A stretch of DNA of 42,582 nt from Bacillus sp. (in: firmicutes). GTDB taxonomy: Bacteria > Bacillota > Bacilli > Bacillales > Cytobacillaceae. Below, piece by piece: positions 32,773 through 40,584 of the stretch (positions are counted from its first letter, which is position 1; each line of letters begins with the position of its first letter). The DNA lies in the NCBI GenBank assembly GCA_031177865.1, contig JAPSKD010000007.1, forward strand, positions 15,141-57,722, given 5' to 3'. Both the position numbers and the translations under genes were made by a program. The notes beneath the pieces were generated by a model. That model was not told the origin of the DNA, did not search any database, and saw nothing but the letters and a program-made list of their open reading frames with translations.

Positions 32773-34296
32773 TTATTTTAATACGCTTCTTATATAATCT
32801 TCAGTAGCTTGTGGAACGGATCCAGTTCCACCCACAATGTAAATATTATCTAGTAATTTTTCATAACTTAGACCTGTAATGTAGTCCTTTACAGTTGTTG
32901 GTAAACCTGCTGGACTTGTTAACATCATTTGAGACTCCTTTAAACTACTCAAAAGCGCCGCAGGTACACCATCACTTTCATTACTTACTAAAACAATCCT
33001 ACGCTGTAGAAAATCAAGACCATATCCGATATTTATTCCAACTTGATACCTATCAGCTCCAGAAACTCGATAAGTAGAACCATATTTGGCAAGCTCTGCT
33101 TCAACACCCTCTGAAACTGCACCAGTTCCTCCAATGATTGTGAATTGGTTAATATTTGGGTGGTTATCTAAAAATGTTTTAAGTGCAGCTGGGAAAGAAG
33201 ACGGTCGTGTATATAAAATCGGTTGTTGAGTGTTCCCAGCGTAAGGTGAGACCATTAACGCATCCATATACGTGTCGCCATTTACAATAATTGCTGATGA
33301 TGCATTTTCATCAATAATCTTTTCGGCAATCTTTGTAGATACTTCATAGCGATCTGCGCCAGAAATTCTTTCAACACTCAAGCCCAGATTTACTAACTCT
33401 GTTTGAACATTTGAGGATACTGAGCCTGTCCCACCCAGAATAATGGCTTTTTTTGCACCTAGTCTTATTATTTCGTTTTTAATCACATCGGGAAGATACT
33501 CAGCTCGAGTGGTTAATATAGGCGCAAGCTCTTTATGACCTAGTACGACTCCAGGAAGACCATCCGCAAAGTTATATCCATTAGTGATTATTACCGTTTC
33601 AATGTTATAGCCTTCTTTTTGAATTTCCTTACTTACTGCAACCGCAGTATCAAATCGATCAGGTCCTGATAATCTTAGTACACCTGGAGAAACTACAGTC
33701 CTTACATCAGTTATATAGTTTTTATTTGCCAATTCTGCATGAGTACCTATGTTGTTTAATCCGAAAATAAGATTTAGATTTTTGGAGAAGGAACTGCTTA
33801 AATTTATAGGAGAATTATGATTTAATACATAATTTACGATTGACCCATTACTGCTGCCGCTATAATTAATATCAAAATCGCCGATGCTTAATCTCGTATT
33901 AGCCGCTGAGGGACTAGTAATATTTAAGCTTGGGAGAGTCGTTTGACCGGTTAGTGACACATCACCACTGATAGTGACTTCGTAGTTTACAGCAGTATAT
34001 TGCAGAGGGGATAGGGTGATTTGATACTCTCCCGCTGGCAAAATATCACCACTGACATAGACTGTTTCCGTTGTAGTTTGTAGAAGTGTGTAGTCTACAT
34101 TATTATTTAATACATTGACATTAAGAATACCCTCTTTTGAATTACTAAAAGTATAGGTATGGTTTTGATGACTAGGTAAGTTTCCTTTATAAGTTATTGA
34201 TGTTGCGGTATTACCTAGGGCAGTGTTTGTGTATAGCGGAGTTAAAAGCATACAAACAATTGCAAAAATAGATACGAGAAATTTCATCTTCTTCAA
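32773..34296 (-). CDS. Cell-wall-anchored surface protein with three CWB2 repeats
   Basis: 507 residues with a signal peptide (KFLVSIFAIVCMLLTPLY). The C-terminal 300 residues are three cell-wall-binding repeats 2 (PF04122 type), beginning near LSGPDRFDTAV, ISGADRYEVS and VSGADRYQVG, each ending with the GGTGSVS/GGTGAVS signature. The N-terminal 200 residues are strand-rich and unassigned. CWB2 triplets attach proteins to secondary wall polymers, so this is displayed on the cell surface. The TTG start follows GGAGG by 9 bases. It forms an operon with the secreted fibronectin-III-like protein. Confidence 0.85.
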   Translation of the reverse strand: MKKMKFLVSIFAIVCMLLTPLYTNTALGNTATSITYKGNLPSHQNHTYTFSNSKEGILNVNVLNNNVDYTLLQTTTETVYVSGDILPAGEYQITLSPLQYTAVNYEVTISGDVSLTGQTTLPSLNITSPSAANTRLSIGDFDINYSGSSNGSIVNYVLNHNSPINLSSSFSKNLNLIFGLNNIGTHAELANKNYITDVRTVVSPGVLRLSGPDRFDTAVAVSKEIQKEGYNIETVIITNGYNFADGLPGVVLGHKELAPILTTRAEYLPDVIKNEIIRLGAKKAIILGGTGSVSSNVQTELVNLGLSVERISGADRYEVSTKIAEKIIDENASSAIIVNGDTYMDALMVSPYAGNTQQPILYTRPSSFPAALKTFLDNHPNINQFTIIGGTGAVSEGVEAELAKYGSTYRVSGADRYQVGINIGYGLDFLQRRIVLVSNESDGVPAALLSSLKESQMMLTSPAGLPTTVKDYITGLSYEKLLDNIYIVGGTGSVPQATEDYIRSVLK

Positions 34297-34520
34297 CTAT
34301 TAAAACCTCCATTATTATTAGTTTACAAATATTCCATTGATTACAATAAATGAAAAAAATTAGGATTACAACAGTATCTAAAAAAATGAAAATATAGATG
34401 ATTCTTTTTAACTAGTTTCTTTTGGCGGGCATTAGATTTTATAGGTATTTTGGGGTTGAAGATATAAATTTTGTCGAAGAATTTAGTAACTTATAAAAAT
34501 CCAGGGGGTCTCTCCAAATG

Positions 34521-34553
34521 AAAAAAGAAATTCCATAATTAAATGGAATTTCT
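34521..34553 (-). terminator. Terminator after the HNH-repeat protein gene
   Basis: On the minus strand AGAAATTCCA pairs with TGGAATTTCT and is followed by TTTTT. The surrounding 34297-34573 holds no gene. Confidence 0.75.
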
Positions 34554-34573
34554 ATATCGGGTAGTGACAATAT

Positions 34574-35134
34574 CTAATTATATCGGTCTAAATAATAAAC
34601 ATACCGTTTCATTTCTCTCCAGCTCCCGAACTTTCTAATGATGGTAGAAAATGAAGGAACTCTTTTAGTCTCACTTAAAGCTTTCCAGTCGGAAACAGTA
34701 GGAGGAGATTCAGGGAAATGAGAGAGGATAATTTTCTTTAGATCATTTTGAGTTAAATGTGTTTTGTATTGTGTAATCTCTTCTATTTGTTCTGCACCTA
34801 GATGCCTCTCAAACACATCATAGGAAGGCAAGTTATGCCTTTGAGCATATTGATTCCACGAATTTATACTGGTCAAAGCTTCTTTGTGTTCCCTTATAAT
34901 TGAGTTTAATTCATTAATTTGGTATTTTACAGGTCGGTGCTGGTTATTCGTATCCAAATTTAATTTCTCTTTTATTGTATTCCAGGTTCCAAACCGCTGT
35001 ATAAAAGTTTGAGAGTGGGGGAGACCATTTTCCTTTGCATATTGGTTCCAGCCCTCAACACTTGTAAATGCTTCTTTATGCTTGCTGGCGATTTCCCACA
35101 ACTCTTTATCAGAAAACTTTTGTTTTCGACTCAA
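34574..35134 (-). CDS. Protein of three homing-endonuclease-associated (HNH) repeats, no nuclease domain
   Basis: 186 residues built of three repeats of about 50-60 residues: a helix (ELWEIASKHKEAFTSVEGWN), then a PSxxTF/PSY segment, then FGTWN or FGSWRE. This matches the homing-endonuclease-associated repeat (PF18780 type), a DNA-binding module usually attached to HNH or GIY-YIG nucleases. No catalytic domain is present, so it may be a DNA-binding regulator. TTG start with AAGGTGG; 2 bases after the membrane protein gene upstream, so the two are co-translated. Confidence 0.75.
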   Translation of the reverse strand: MSRKQKFSDKELWEIASKHKEAFTSVEGWNQYAKENGLPHSQTFIQRFGTWNTIKEKLNLDTNNQHRPVKYQINELNSIIREHKEALTSINSWNQYAQRHNLPSYDVFERHLGAEQIEEITQYKTHLTQNDLKKIILSHFPESPPTVSDWKALSETKRVPSFSTIIRKFGSWREMKRYVYYLDRYN

Positions 35135-35136
35135 TC

Positions 35137-36336
35137 TTATTCCACCTTCTTAAACCAATTGATAGCCCAATCTTCTCCATCTTTTGCATATTTAATTATT
35201 TCTTTTTCTACATCTGCTTGGTAAAACCCACGAAAGGTATCTGCATGAAGGACATTTTTACTTTCATTAAAATACTTAACTTTTCCATCAGTGATTACTT
35301 CACGTTTATGTGAATAAGTCGGAAATAAGTAAAAAGCAACATGTGCTTGTTGGAGGCAGCGTTGCAAGTCAATCCGCTCTTTGGAGAGAGAGCGAATAAG
35401 CTCTTTTAATTCCGTTGATTGAACCCGATAGTAGTCCGCCATCCAATAAAGGTCAAACGGCTTTACAGTGGTATTTTGTTCTACTTTAAGATGTAGCTTG
35501 TCTTCGCCCTGTACAACAGTAACACCTAAAGCTGGCACATAGTAACTTGGAGAAGGACTCAACATTGATAAACCTTTCATTTCAGACAAACATTGACCCT
35601 CGAATCCATATAGGCCACTTTCTTCAATGCCAATTTCAAAAGACCTTGAAATCGGTGCTGGGAGCGGATTAGGGAAAAGAATATATAATTTTTTTTCATA
35701 TTTATGGTAACCAATGAGAAAATCAGTATTTTCCTTGATGGATGGGAGTACACGATTTAGGTGCTTTTCCGCTTCCATATTTTGAAATGGTTCCCACTTC
35801 TCCACCTTAAAATCCTCATCTGTACGATTTAATTGCTCTAAGAAGAGATTCCAGTTTCTTTCTTCATTATCAAGATGCTTGTACTTTTTTTGAATTTCCT
35901 TCAATTCTTTTGCGTTGCTTGCTACATTTCTTAATGCCTTTTTTTCCTTTCTCTTTGGGAAGAATAACAAAAAAGGTACAATAACTGGAAAGGTAGCAAG
36001 AAAGACGATCGTTTGACCTACTTTACTTGCACCAATACAAATAAGCAGGAAGCCTAAAAAAAACACTGAGAAACAAGTAGCGGCAATAAACAAGCTGATA
36101 AAGAAAATGACTGCGATAACATTGATAATTGTAACTACGGACAAGTCATGAACTAACCCCGTGCGTTCAACCAATCCAACGAAGCCTGTATTTTCAAAGA
36201 GTGGATAAAACCATTCATCCCATTTCCACACTAATAAAATGACGGTAAGGATGGCTGTCAACCCAGCAAGTCCTTGAGCTTTTTGTCGTTCATATTGTAA
36301 TTTTGCATCCCACAACCAAAGTAGTTCCGTTAACAT
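35137..36336 (-). CDS. Multi-pass membrane protein with large cytoplasmic domain
   Basis: 399 residues. Three or four hydrophobic helices lie between residues 20 and 125 (GLTAILTVILLVW; VTIINVIAVIFFISLFIAAT; FFLGFLLICIGAS; FLATFPVIVPFLLFF). The basic PKRKEKK follows, then a soluble domain of about 260 residues with strand-rich character. No family recognised. It has a near-consensus promoter (36382-36410) back to back with the promoter of the GGDEF-EAL gene and forms a two-gene operon with the HNH-repeat protein. Exclusion or signalling roles are possible but unproven. Confidence 0.6.
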   Translation of the reverse strand: MLTELLWLWDAKLQYERQKAQGLAGLTAILTVILLVWKWDEWFYPLFENTGFVGLVERTGLVHDLSVVTIINVIAVIFFISLFIAATCFSVFFLGFLLICIGASKVGQTIVFLATFPVIVPFLLFFPKRKEKKALRNVASNAKELKEIQKKYKHLDNEERNWNLFLEQLNRTDEDFKVEKWEPFQNMEAEKHLNRVLPSIKENTDFLIGYHKYEKKLYILFPNPLPAPISRSFEIGIEESGLYGFEGQCLSEMKGLSMLSPSPSYYVPALGVTVVQGEDKLHLKVEQNTTVKPFDLYWMADYYRVQSTELKELIRSLSKERIDLQRCLQQAHVAFYLFPTYSHKREVITDGKVKYFNESKNVLHADTFRGFYQADVEKEIIKYAKDGEDWAINWFKKVE

Positions 36337-36381
36337 GGTTTTTCCACTCCTTTGTAATATAATGTTTTATTATATATGGTA

Positions 36382-36410
36382 ATATTATCAAAATGTGTAC
36401 CATTTGTCAA
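36382..36410 (-). promoter_or_regulatory. Near-consensus promoter of the membrane protein/HNH-repeat operon
   Basis: On the minus strand TTGACA (36405-36410), 17-base spacer, TAATAT (36382-36387). An inverted repeat ATGGTA (36376-36381)/TACCAT (36398-36403) overlaps it and could be an operator. Confidence 0.75.
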
Positions 36411-36438
36411 TTGTTCCTTATATTGGATGTGGTATAAT
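36411..36438 (+). promoter_or_regulatory. Promoter of the GGDEF-EAL gene
   Basis: TTGTTC (36411-36416), 16-base spacer, TATAAT (36433-36438). Its -35 abuts the -35 of the divergent promoter, so the two may compete. Confidence 0.7.
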
Positions 36439-36460
36439 AAGCTCAAATTATAATTACGTT

Positions 36461-36517
36461 GGGAGCACCCCACCTCGAAAACAGGAAAATATATTCCTGT
36501 TTCTTGTGGGGTTTTTT
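36461..36517 (+). promoter_or_regulatory. Leader attenuator, GGGARCACCCCAC family, copy 3
   Basis: GGGAGCACCCCAC (36461-36473), outer stem CCCCAC/GTGGGG (36468-36473, 36506-36511), inner AAACAGGAA/TTCCTGTTT (36478-36486, 36494-36502), then six T. The inner stem again differs entirely from copies 1 and 2 while remaining base-paired. Confidence 0.8.
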
Positions 36518-36578
36518 GCGGTTAAGAAAGGGGTAGGTTTCTATTCGTGCTAAATGGGCATTATGTGTTGTAGGCAGT

Positions 36579-38204
36579 ATGATTATTGTCATCATGATTA
36601 ATAATCTTTATCTTTCATATAAGCTTACTGGGCTTGCATTGTTCTACAAGGATACCTATATCCTTTTAATGACATTCGCGACTATCATCGTATTGAGCTG
36701 GTTCGTCTATTTATTAAATGGTTATTATTACGTGCCATTTAAACAGATACGGGACATGTTAGGAAGGTTACAAAACCAGCAATATATATATCACTCCAAT
36801 CAGCCTAAAGGGGAATTCGGTAAAACTTTAAAGGAGATTGAAAACTTATCTCGTGCACTATTAGCAAAAGATAAAAAACTAAAGAGGCAGCAAAAAGAGT
36901 TGTTTAAATTAGCCTATTCCGATCATCTAACAGGATTACCGAATCGTGAGGCAATCCTGGATATTGTTAATGAGAAAACCAACTCAGGAAAAGATCTTTT
37001 AATATTGAGTATATTATTAAATAAAACAGACATTATCATAGCTCTAAAAGGCCACACTGCCTTTGATAAAGTCATTGTTGAAGCTAAGGAGCGCATTGAG
37101 AATTACTTACCTTCTTCCGCGATTGTCGGAAGGTTAGGAAATAATCAATTTTGTGTTTTGCTACCGTCTGCAGCAATTGACTTAAACACAATCAAAGATA
37201 CATGCCAATCTCTACAACGGTTATTGAATCAGCCCTATGTAATTGGAGAAGAGTACTATTATCTTAGCAGTAATATTGGCATAAGCACTAAGCAGAAGGA
37301 GATAGAACCCTCATTATCTGAGCTAATATATCTTGCGGATCTTGCGGTTCTAGAAAAGAAAGAAGAGATTGCACCAAATCTGCATCTGTTTCATCCCTTT
37401 TTATTGCAAGAGCGCAAAAAATATCATTCTTTAGAGGTTGCGTTGAGGAAGGCCATTGAATCTAATAAGTTTCATGCTGCCTATCAACCTATTGTAAGTT
37501 TAGGAAACAACAGTGTGTACTTGGAAACCTTAGCTCGGTGGAGGCATCAAGGCCAATGGATTTCACCAGTTACGTTTATACCTATCATAGAGGAATTAGA
37601 CCTTATGGAAAAAATGACTTTGCAAATTGCTGAACATGCAGCTCGAGATTGGAAAGACTGGAAAAAACGGCTTCCGGATATATCTCACTTTTCGGTTAAT
37701 ATATCGCCAAGTTTACTTAAAAAGGGAAAAGGCGATGAGCTGATACAATTGCTTGGTGCTGTTTTTAGTAAATACCAGGTACTTCCGCATGAAGTTTGTT
37801 TAGAAATTACAGAGAATATTTTATTAGAGGACAGTACAGATCAGTTTATCCATCACTGTAGGGAAATGGGATTCCTACTTGCAGTTGACGATTTTGGAAC
37901 CGGATATTCCTCTCTAAGCTATTTAGCAAAATATGCGTTTGATGTACTAAAAATAGATCGCTCTTTAATTATGAAAATCGAAACTGAAAACAAACAACAA
38001 GAAGTTGCGATGTCCATTGTAAATCTGGCAAAAAAGCTAAACCTTCATGTAATTGCAGAAGGGGTAGAAACTAAAGCTCAGTTATCGATTCTTGAACGAA
38101 TGGGTGTTAATGCTGTTCAAGGTTATTATTTTAGTAAGCCCCAATTATTTTATGAATGGGATATAACTTCATTTGATGAAAAGAGAAAGTATCTAGTTCA
38201 TTAA
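36579..38204 (+). CDS. Membrane GGDEF(degenerate)-EAL protein, probable c-di-GMP phosphodiesterase
   Basis: 541 residues. N-terminal hydrophobic helices (first about 20 and about 23-45) flank a short loop. A GGDEF-like domain (about 110-270) has LGNNQF where GGDEF should be, so cyclase activity is unlikely. The EAL domain (about 280-530) keeps ETLARW, VNISPSLL, LEITEN, VDDFGTGYSS, LKIDRS, IAEGVE and VQGYYFSKP, so metal ligands and catalytic Glu look intact. It should hydrolyse c-di-GMP at the membrane. ATG at 36579 has no good ribosome site; AAAGGGG at 36527-36533 instead suits an in-frame ATT at 36543 that would add 12 residues and a basic cap. It follows leader copy 3. Confidence 0.85.
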   Translation: MIIVIMINNLYLSYKLTGLALFYKDTYILLMTFATIIVLSWFVYLLNGYYYVPFKQIRDMLGRLQNQQYIYHSNQPKGEFGKTLKEIENLSRALLAKDKKLKRQQKELFKLAYSDHLTGLPNREAILDIVNEKTNSGKDLLILSILLNKTDIIIALKGHTAFDKVIVEAKERIENYLPSSAIVGRLGNNQFCVLLPSAAIDLNTIKDTCQSLQRLLNQPYVIGEEYYYLSSNIGISTKQKEIEPSLSELIYLADLAVLEKKEEIAPNLHLFHPFLLQERKKYHSLEVALRKAIESNKFHAAYQPIVSLGNNSVYLETLARWRHQGQWISPVTFIPIIEELDLMEKMTLQIAEHAARDWKDWKKRLPDISHFSVNISPSLLKKGKGDELIQLLGAVFSKYQVLPHEVCLEITENILLEDSTDQFIHHCREMGFLLAVDDFGTGYSSLSYLAKYAFDVLKIDRSLIMKIETENKQQEVAMSIVNLAKKLNLHVIAEGVETKAQLSILERMGVNAVQGYYFSKPQLFYEWDITSFDEKRKYLVH

Positions 38205-38229
38205 ATTATTTGATGAAACTTTATTAAAC

Positions 38230-38300
38230 AAGGATCCAATGACATCCTTTTTTATTCCCATATTCACCTTTTAGGAAGGGTTGCTACGGCAACCCTTTTT
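38230..38300 (+). terminator. Two terminators after the GGDEF-EAL gene
   Basis: AAGGAT/ATCCTT with TTTTTT (38230-38253), then AGGGTTGC/GCAACCCT with TTTTT (38277-38300). Confidence 0.75.
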
Positions 38301-38561
38301 CCCTATTCGACATTTGAGGAAGCATAAATTGCAAAAATATGAAAATATGGGATTTTTGAACCATTTTCCCATTAAAGTATATACAATGTAATATTTTTGT
38401 AATATATTTAATGTAATAGTAACAATATTGACCGCGATTTTATTATAAGTCTTTTCTATTAATATACACATAGCGGGTAAAAAGTTTACTAAATAAGAAT
38501 TTTCTTAAGAGAGTAGAGTACGTAATGTATTCTAAAAGGCAAATGGAAAGGGAGAGTTAAA
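38301..38561. other. AT-rich region upstream of the secreted protein gene
   Basis: No gene supported. It presumably contains the promoter of the next gene, but several AT-rich -10-like hexamers prevent a clear choice. Confidence 0.45.
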
Positions 38562-38951
38562 TTGGTAAAAAAAGTTATTTCAATTTTCATTGTTGGTATG
38601 ATGCTTCTTAGTTTTACCTATACACCTGAAGGAAAAGTAACAGCTGCAGAAGCTTCATCTTCTAAAGTATGGTGGGATGGTGCCGAGCTAAAACCAGGTC
38701 AAATTGGAAGAGTAACTATTTTAAAGGAAAACACTCTATTCATGCTAGATGGTCGTAATCTTGAACCAGTACGCAAATTACATCCTGGTGAAGTATACCG
38801 TGTATATTCAGCCAAGACCCCAGATGGTTATGTACCGATGTACGGAGTTGGTGGTAAGTATTATGTGGTACAAAACGTTTATCCTAACAACACTGGACAT
38901 TTGAAATACGAAACACCATCAAAATCAAAATTAGCATTAGTAAAACAATAA
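38562..38951 (+). CDS. Small secreted protein
   Basis: 129 residues from a TTG start with GGGAGAG upstream. A signal peptide (VISIFIVGMMLLSFTY) is likely cleaved near VTAAEA. The mature domain (about 95 residues) is strand-rich: WWDGAELKPGQIGRVTIL, LHPGEVYRVYSAKT, YYVVQNVYPNNTG. It looks like an SH3-like barrel or similar small extracellular domain. It has its own terminator and is a monocistronic unit. No known family is claimed. Confidence 0.65.
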   Translation: MVKKVISIFIVGMMLLSFTYTPEGKVTAAEASSSKVWWDGAELKPGQIGRVTILKENTLFMLDGRNLEPVRKLHPGEVYRVYSAKTPDGYVPMYGVGGKYYVVQNVYPNNTGHLKYETPSKSKLALVKQ

Positions 38952-38966
38952 AATAAAAGATTACCA

Positions 38967-38990
38967 GCCAACTACAATAGTTGGCTTTTT
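38967..38990 (+). terminator. Terminator of the secreted protein gene
   Basis: GCCAACTA pairs with TAGTTGGC across a 3-base loop and is followed by five T. Confidence 0.85.
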
Positions 38991-39025
38991 GCATTGGAAT
39001 GAAATATGCACTATTTGACTAATAG

Positions 39026-39103
39026 GCGTCTCTACCAGGTGGGGCAGTTGAAAAAGGTGAAACGTTAGAACAGGCGGTTATCCGAAAAATAAAAAAGGCG
39101 GGC
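39026..39103 (+). pseudogene. Nudix hydrolase remnant
   Basis: A short open stretch encodes SLPGGAVEKGETLEQAVIRK, the start of a Nudix box (GG-x4-GE-x7-R), but the next acidic residues (REUxEE) are replaced by KIKKA and one position is missing. A TAG lies just upstream and no start codon or further domain is present. It is the residue of a decayed Nudix gene, in frame with the small CxxC gene that follows. Confidence 0.65.
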
Positions 39104-39130
39104 TTTATATTTAAAAGGAGAAGTGAAACC

Positions 39131-39322
39131 ATGAAGAAACATTGTTGTGAAGATATGGATTATCATGCGAATTTCAAGTGTGATATACATAAAACTTTGG
39201 GCTGTCCTGACAAAATAATTATTTTTGATGAAAATGATAATGACTATGGATTGATAATTCACGATGGTGGATCTTCAAGTATAGGAATTGCTTTTTGTCC
39301 GTGGTGTGGTTCGAAAATTTAA
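39131..39322 (+). CDS. Small Cys-rich protein (DUF6980-like)
   Basis: 63 residues beginning MKKHCCEDMDYHANFKCD and ending FCPWCGSKI, so a CC pair and a CxxC pair could bind zinc. Small Bacillus proteins with exactly these ends are common (DUF6980-like). AAAAGGAG precedes the ATG by 10 bases. It lies within a stretch of decayed genes and may be a passenger. The function is unknown. Confidence 0.6.
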   Translation: MKKHCCEDMDYHANFKCDIHKTLGCPDKIIIFDENDNDYGLIIHDGGSSSIGIAFCPWCGSKI

Positions 39323-39442
39323 TTTGTTGTTTATCTAACGGATTCTTATGTTCAAGATCAGCTGCCGAATCAGGCAGGTTAGGTGAAAAAATGTTCCATG
39401 GAATCCTCCCATGATATCAAACCAAGCGGAGGATTATTATAT

Positions 39443-39622
39443 TTATTTCCAGTTAAACTGCTGTTGTGTGCCATTATAGTCATTTTCCAGATCCTGAAAC
39501 AGTGTGTCATCATACTGGTAGCACCTTTTTGTGGAATAGGCGCCTGATACATTATTTGTAATCTTTATTGTTTTATGGGAAAGCATATCGCCTTCCTCGG
39601 GAGAATAGCTTTCATTTGCCAT
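39443..39622 (-). CDS. Possible 59-residue gene or gene remnant
   Basis: An open frame beginning MANESYSPEEGDMLSHKTIK and ending TQQQFNWK, with balanced composition unlike a random frame. GGAGG directly abuts the ATG, which is too close for normal initiation. The same frame stays open upstream to about 39690 without a better start, so this may be the C-terminal end of a larger lost gene. No family recognised. Confidence 0.35.
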   Translation of the reverse strand: MANESYSPEEGDMLSHKTIKITNNVSGAYSTKRCYQYDDTLFQDLENDYNGTQQQFNWK

Positions 39623-39810
39623 CCTCCGAGAACTAAATTCTACTTTGTGGGACCTGGACTTTAAGTAAATGTCGAAAATCTTGATAAGAAACTAAGACTA
39701 TGGAAAAGGGGAGTTTGTAGAGCAAGATGAAGCATATGGATATATGGGGAATAAAATAAAGGGCATATATTTGATTAAAAACATTTGAAAAGTAGACCTG
39801 GTTCAGGGTA
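39623..39810. other. Decayed region without an intact gene
   Basis: Short protein-like stretches survive, for example GKGEFVEQDEAYGYMGNKIK on the plus strand at about 39700-39780, interrupted by stops. No complete gene is seen. Confidence 0.4.
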
Positions 39811-39831
39811 TTGGGATGCTATAATGTTCCT

Positions 39832-39956
39832 ATAATAAAAATGACCACGGTACGGGAATACCAAGGTCAGATATGTATTGCGGTTAAGCGTTCAGTTTTT
39901 TAGGTGTTTAAAAAATAATCCACCATCGTCCAAAAACTTTGGTGGATTATTTTTGT
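39832..39956 (+). ncRNA. Candidate small RNA with own promoter and terminator
   Basis: An extended -10 (TGC TATAAT, 39820-39825) is followed by a compact hairpin TGACC-ac-GGTA...TACC-aa-GGTCA (39842-39869), a short single-stranded stretch, and an intrinsic terminator AATAATCCACC/GGTGGATTATT plus T-run (39914-39956). No open frame with a ribosome binding site fits inside. The -35 is poor. The terminator also works for the minus-strand gene pair ending at 39997. Confidence 0.4.
39911..39956. terminator. Bidirectional terminator
   Basis: AATAATCCACC (39914-39924) and GGTGGATTATT (39941-39951) are flanked by A- and T-runs on both sides. Confidence 0.85.
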
Positions 39957-39996
39957 TTATTTTTCTTTAATTACAGACACTAGCTTTCATTATTTG

Positions 39997-40584
39997 TTAT
40001 TCTTCTTCTAAATGAGAAATAATCCTATTCACTACATCCTTCATTCCACCAGTACGATATGCCTTAATAAAATCACAGTAAAGAATTTGAATTACATCAG
40101 GTATCATAAAAGGCGTATCAGGATATAACTCATTAACATCAGCTAAGAAGACCTCGACTCTTAAAGCATCCCGCCTATTAACCACAAATTCAATCTCTAT
40201 GAACTCTTTAGAATAATGAACTTTTTGTTCCTGGCCATTTTTACAAATGAGGGGAGGGCGCTGATCCCTTGCTGCTAATTCACTATGGATTTTATGATGA
40301 TCAGGAATCCTACGCATATTAATTAAAAAATCCCGAAATAGTAAATTTAATAAATCAGTGTGAGTAAAGTTATAGCCACTTTCAATTGAAATGTCCTCAC
40401 AAAGTAATTCAGCTCGCAAATAATCTGAAGAGGGGACTAAAAAAGAATATTTAATTGCACGATTTGCGATAAACATACGATACATTGATTCATAAATACG
40501 TTCCCTTAATCCACCTTTTTTAGAGTAAATAAAATCCTTTAATTCCTCCTGGATAAGCTCATATTCTTTAGAATGTTCTTCCAT
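39997..40584 (-). CDS. Unknown 195-residue partner of the ribbon-helix-helix protein
   Basis: ATG at 40584 was chosen because GAGGGGG lies 9 bases upstream; the ATG at 40605 overlaps the previous gene more. It is helix-rich, with a repeated pattern: (YLRAELLCEDISIESGYNFT ... LLNLLFRDFLINMR) and (ALRVEVFLADVNELYPDTPF ... VIQILYCDFIKAYR) look like an internal duplication of a strand plus two helices, reminiscent of ribbon-helix-helix folds. Its start overlaps the 148-residue gene by 17 bases. Together they may form a DNA-binding complex, perhaps of the relaxosome or partition type. Confidence 0.55.
   Translation of the reverse strand: MEEHSKEYELIQEELKDFIYSKKGGLRERIYESMYRMFIANRAIKYSFLVPSSDYLRAELLCEDISIESGYNFTHTDLLNLLFRDFLINMRRIPDHHKIHSELAARDQRPPLICKNGQEQKVHYSKEFIEIEFVVNRRDALRVEVFLADVNELYPDTPFMIPDVIQILYCDFIKAYRTGGMKDVVNRIISHLEEE

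Noticed and set aside
36439-36578. c-di-GMP riboswitch in front of the GGDEF-EAL gene
   Set aside because: The leader has no recognisable GEMM-type core; it matches the other attenuator copies that precede genes unrelated to c-di-GMP.
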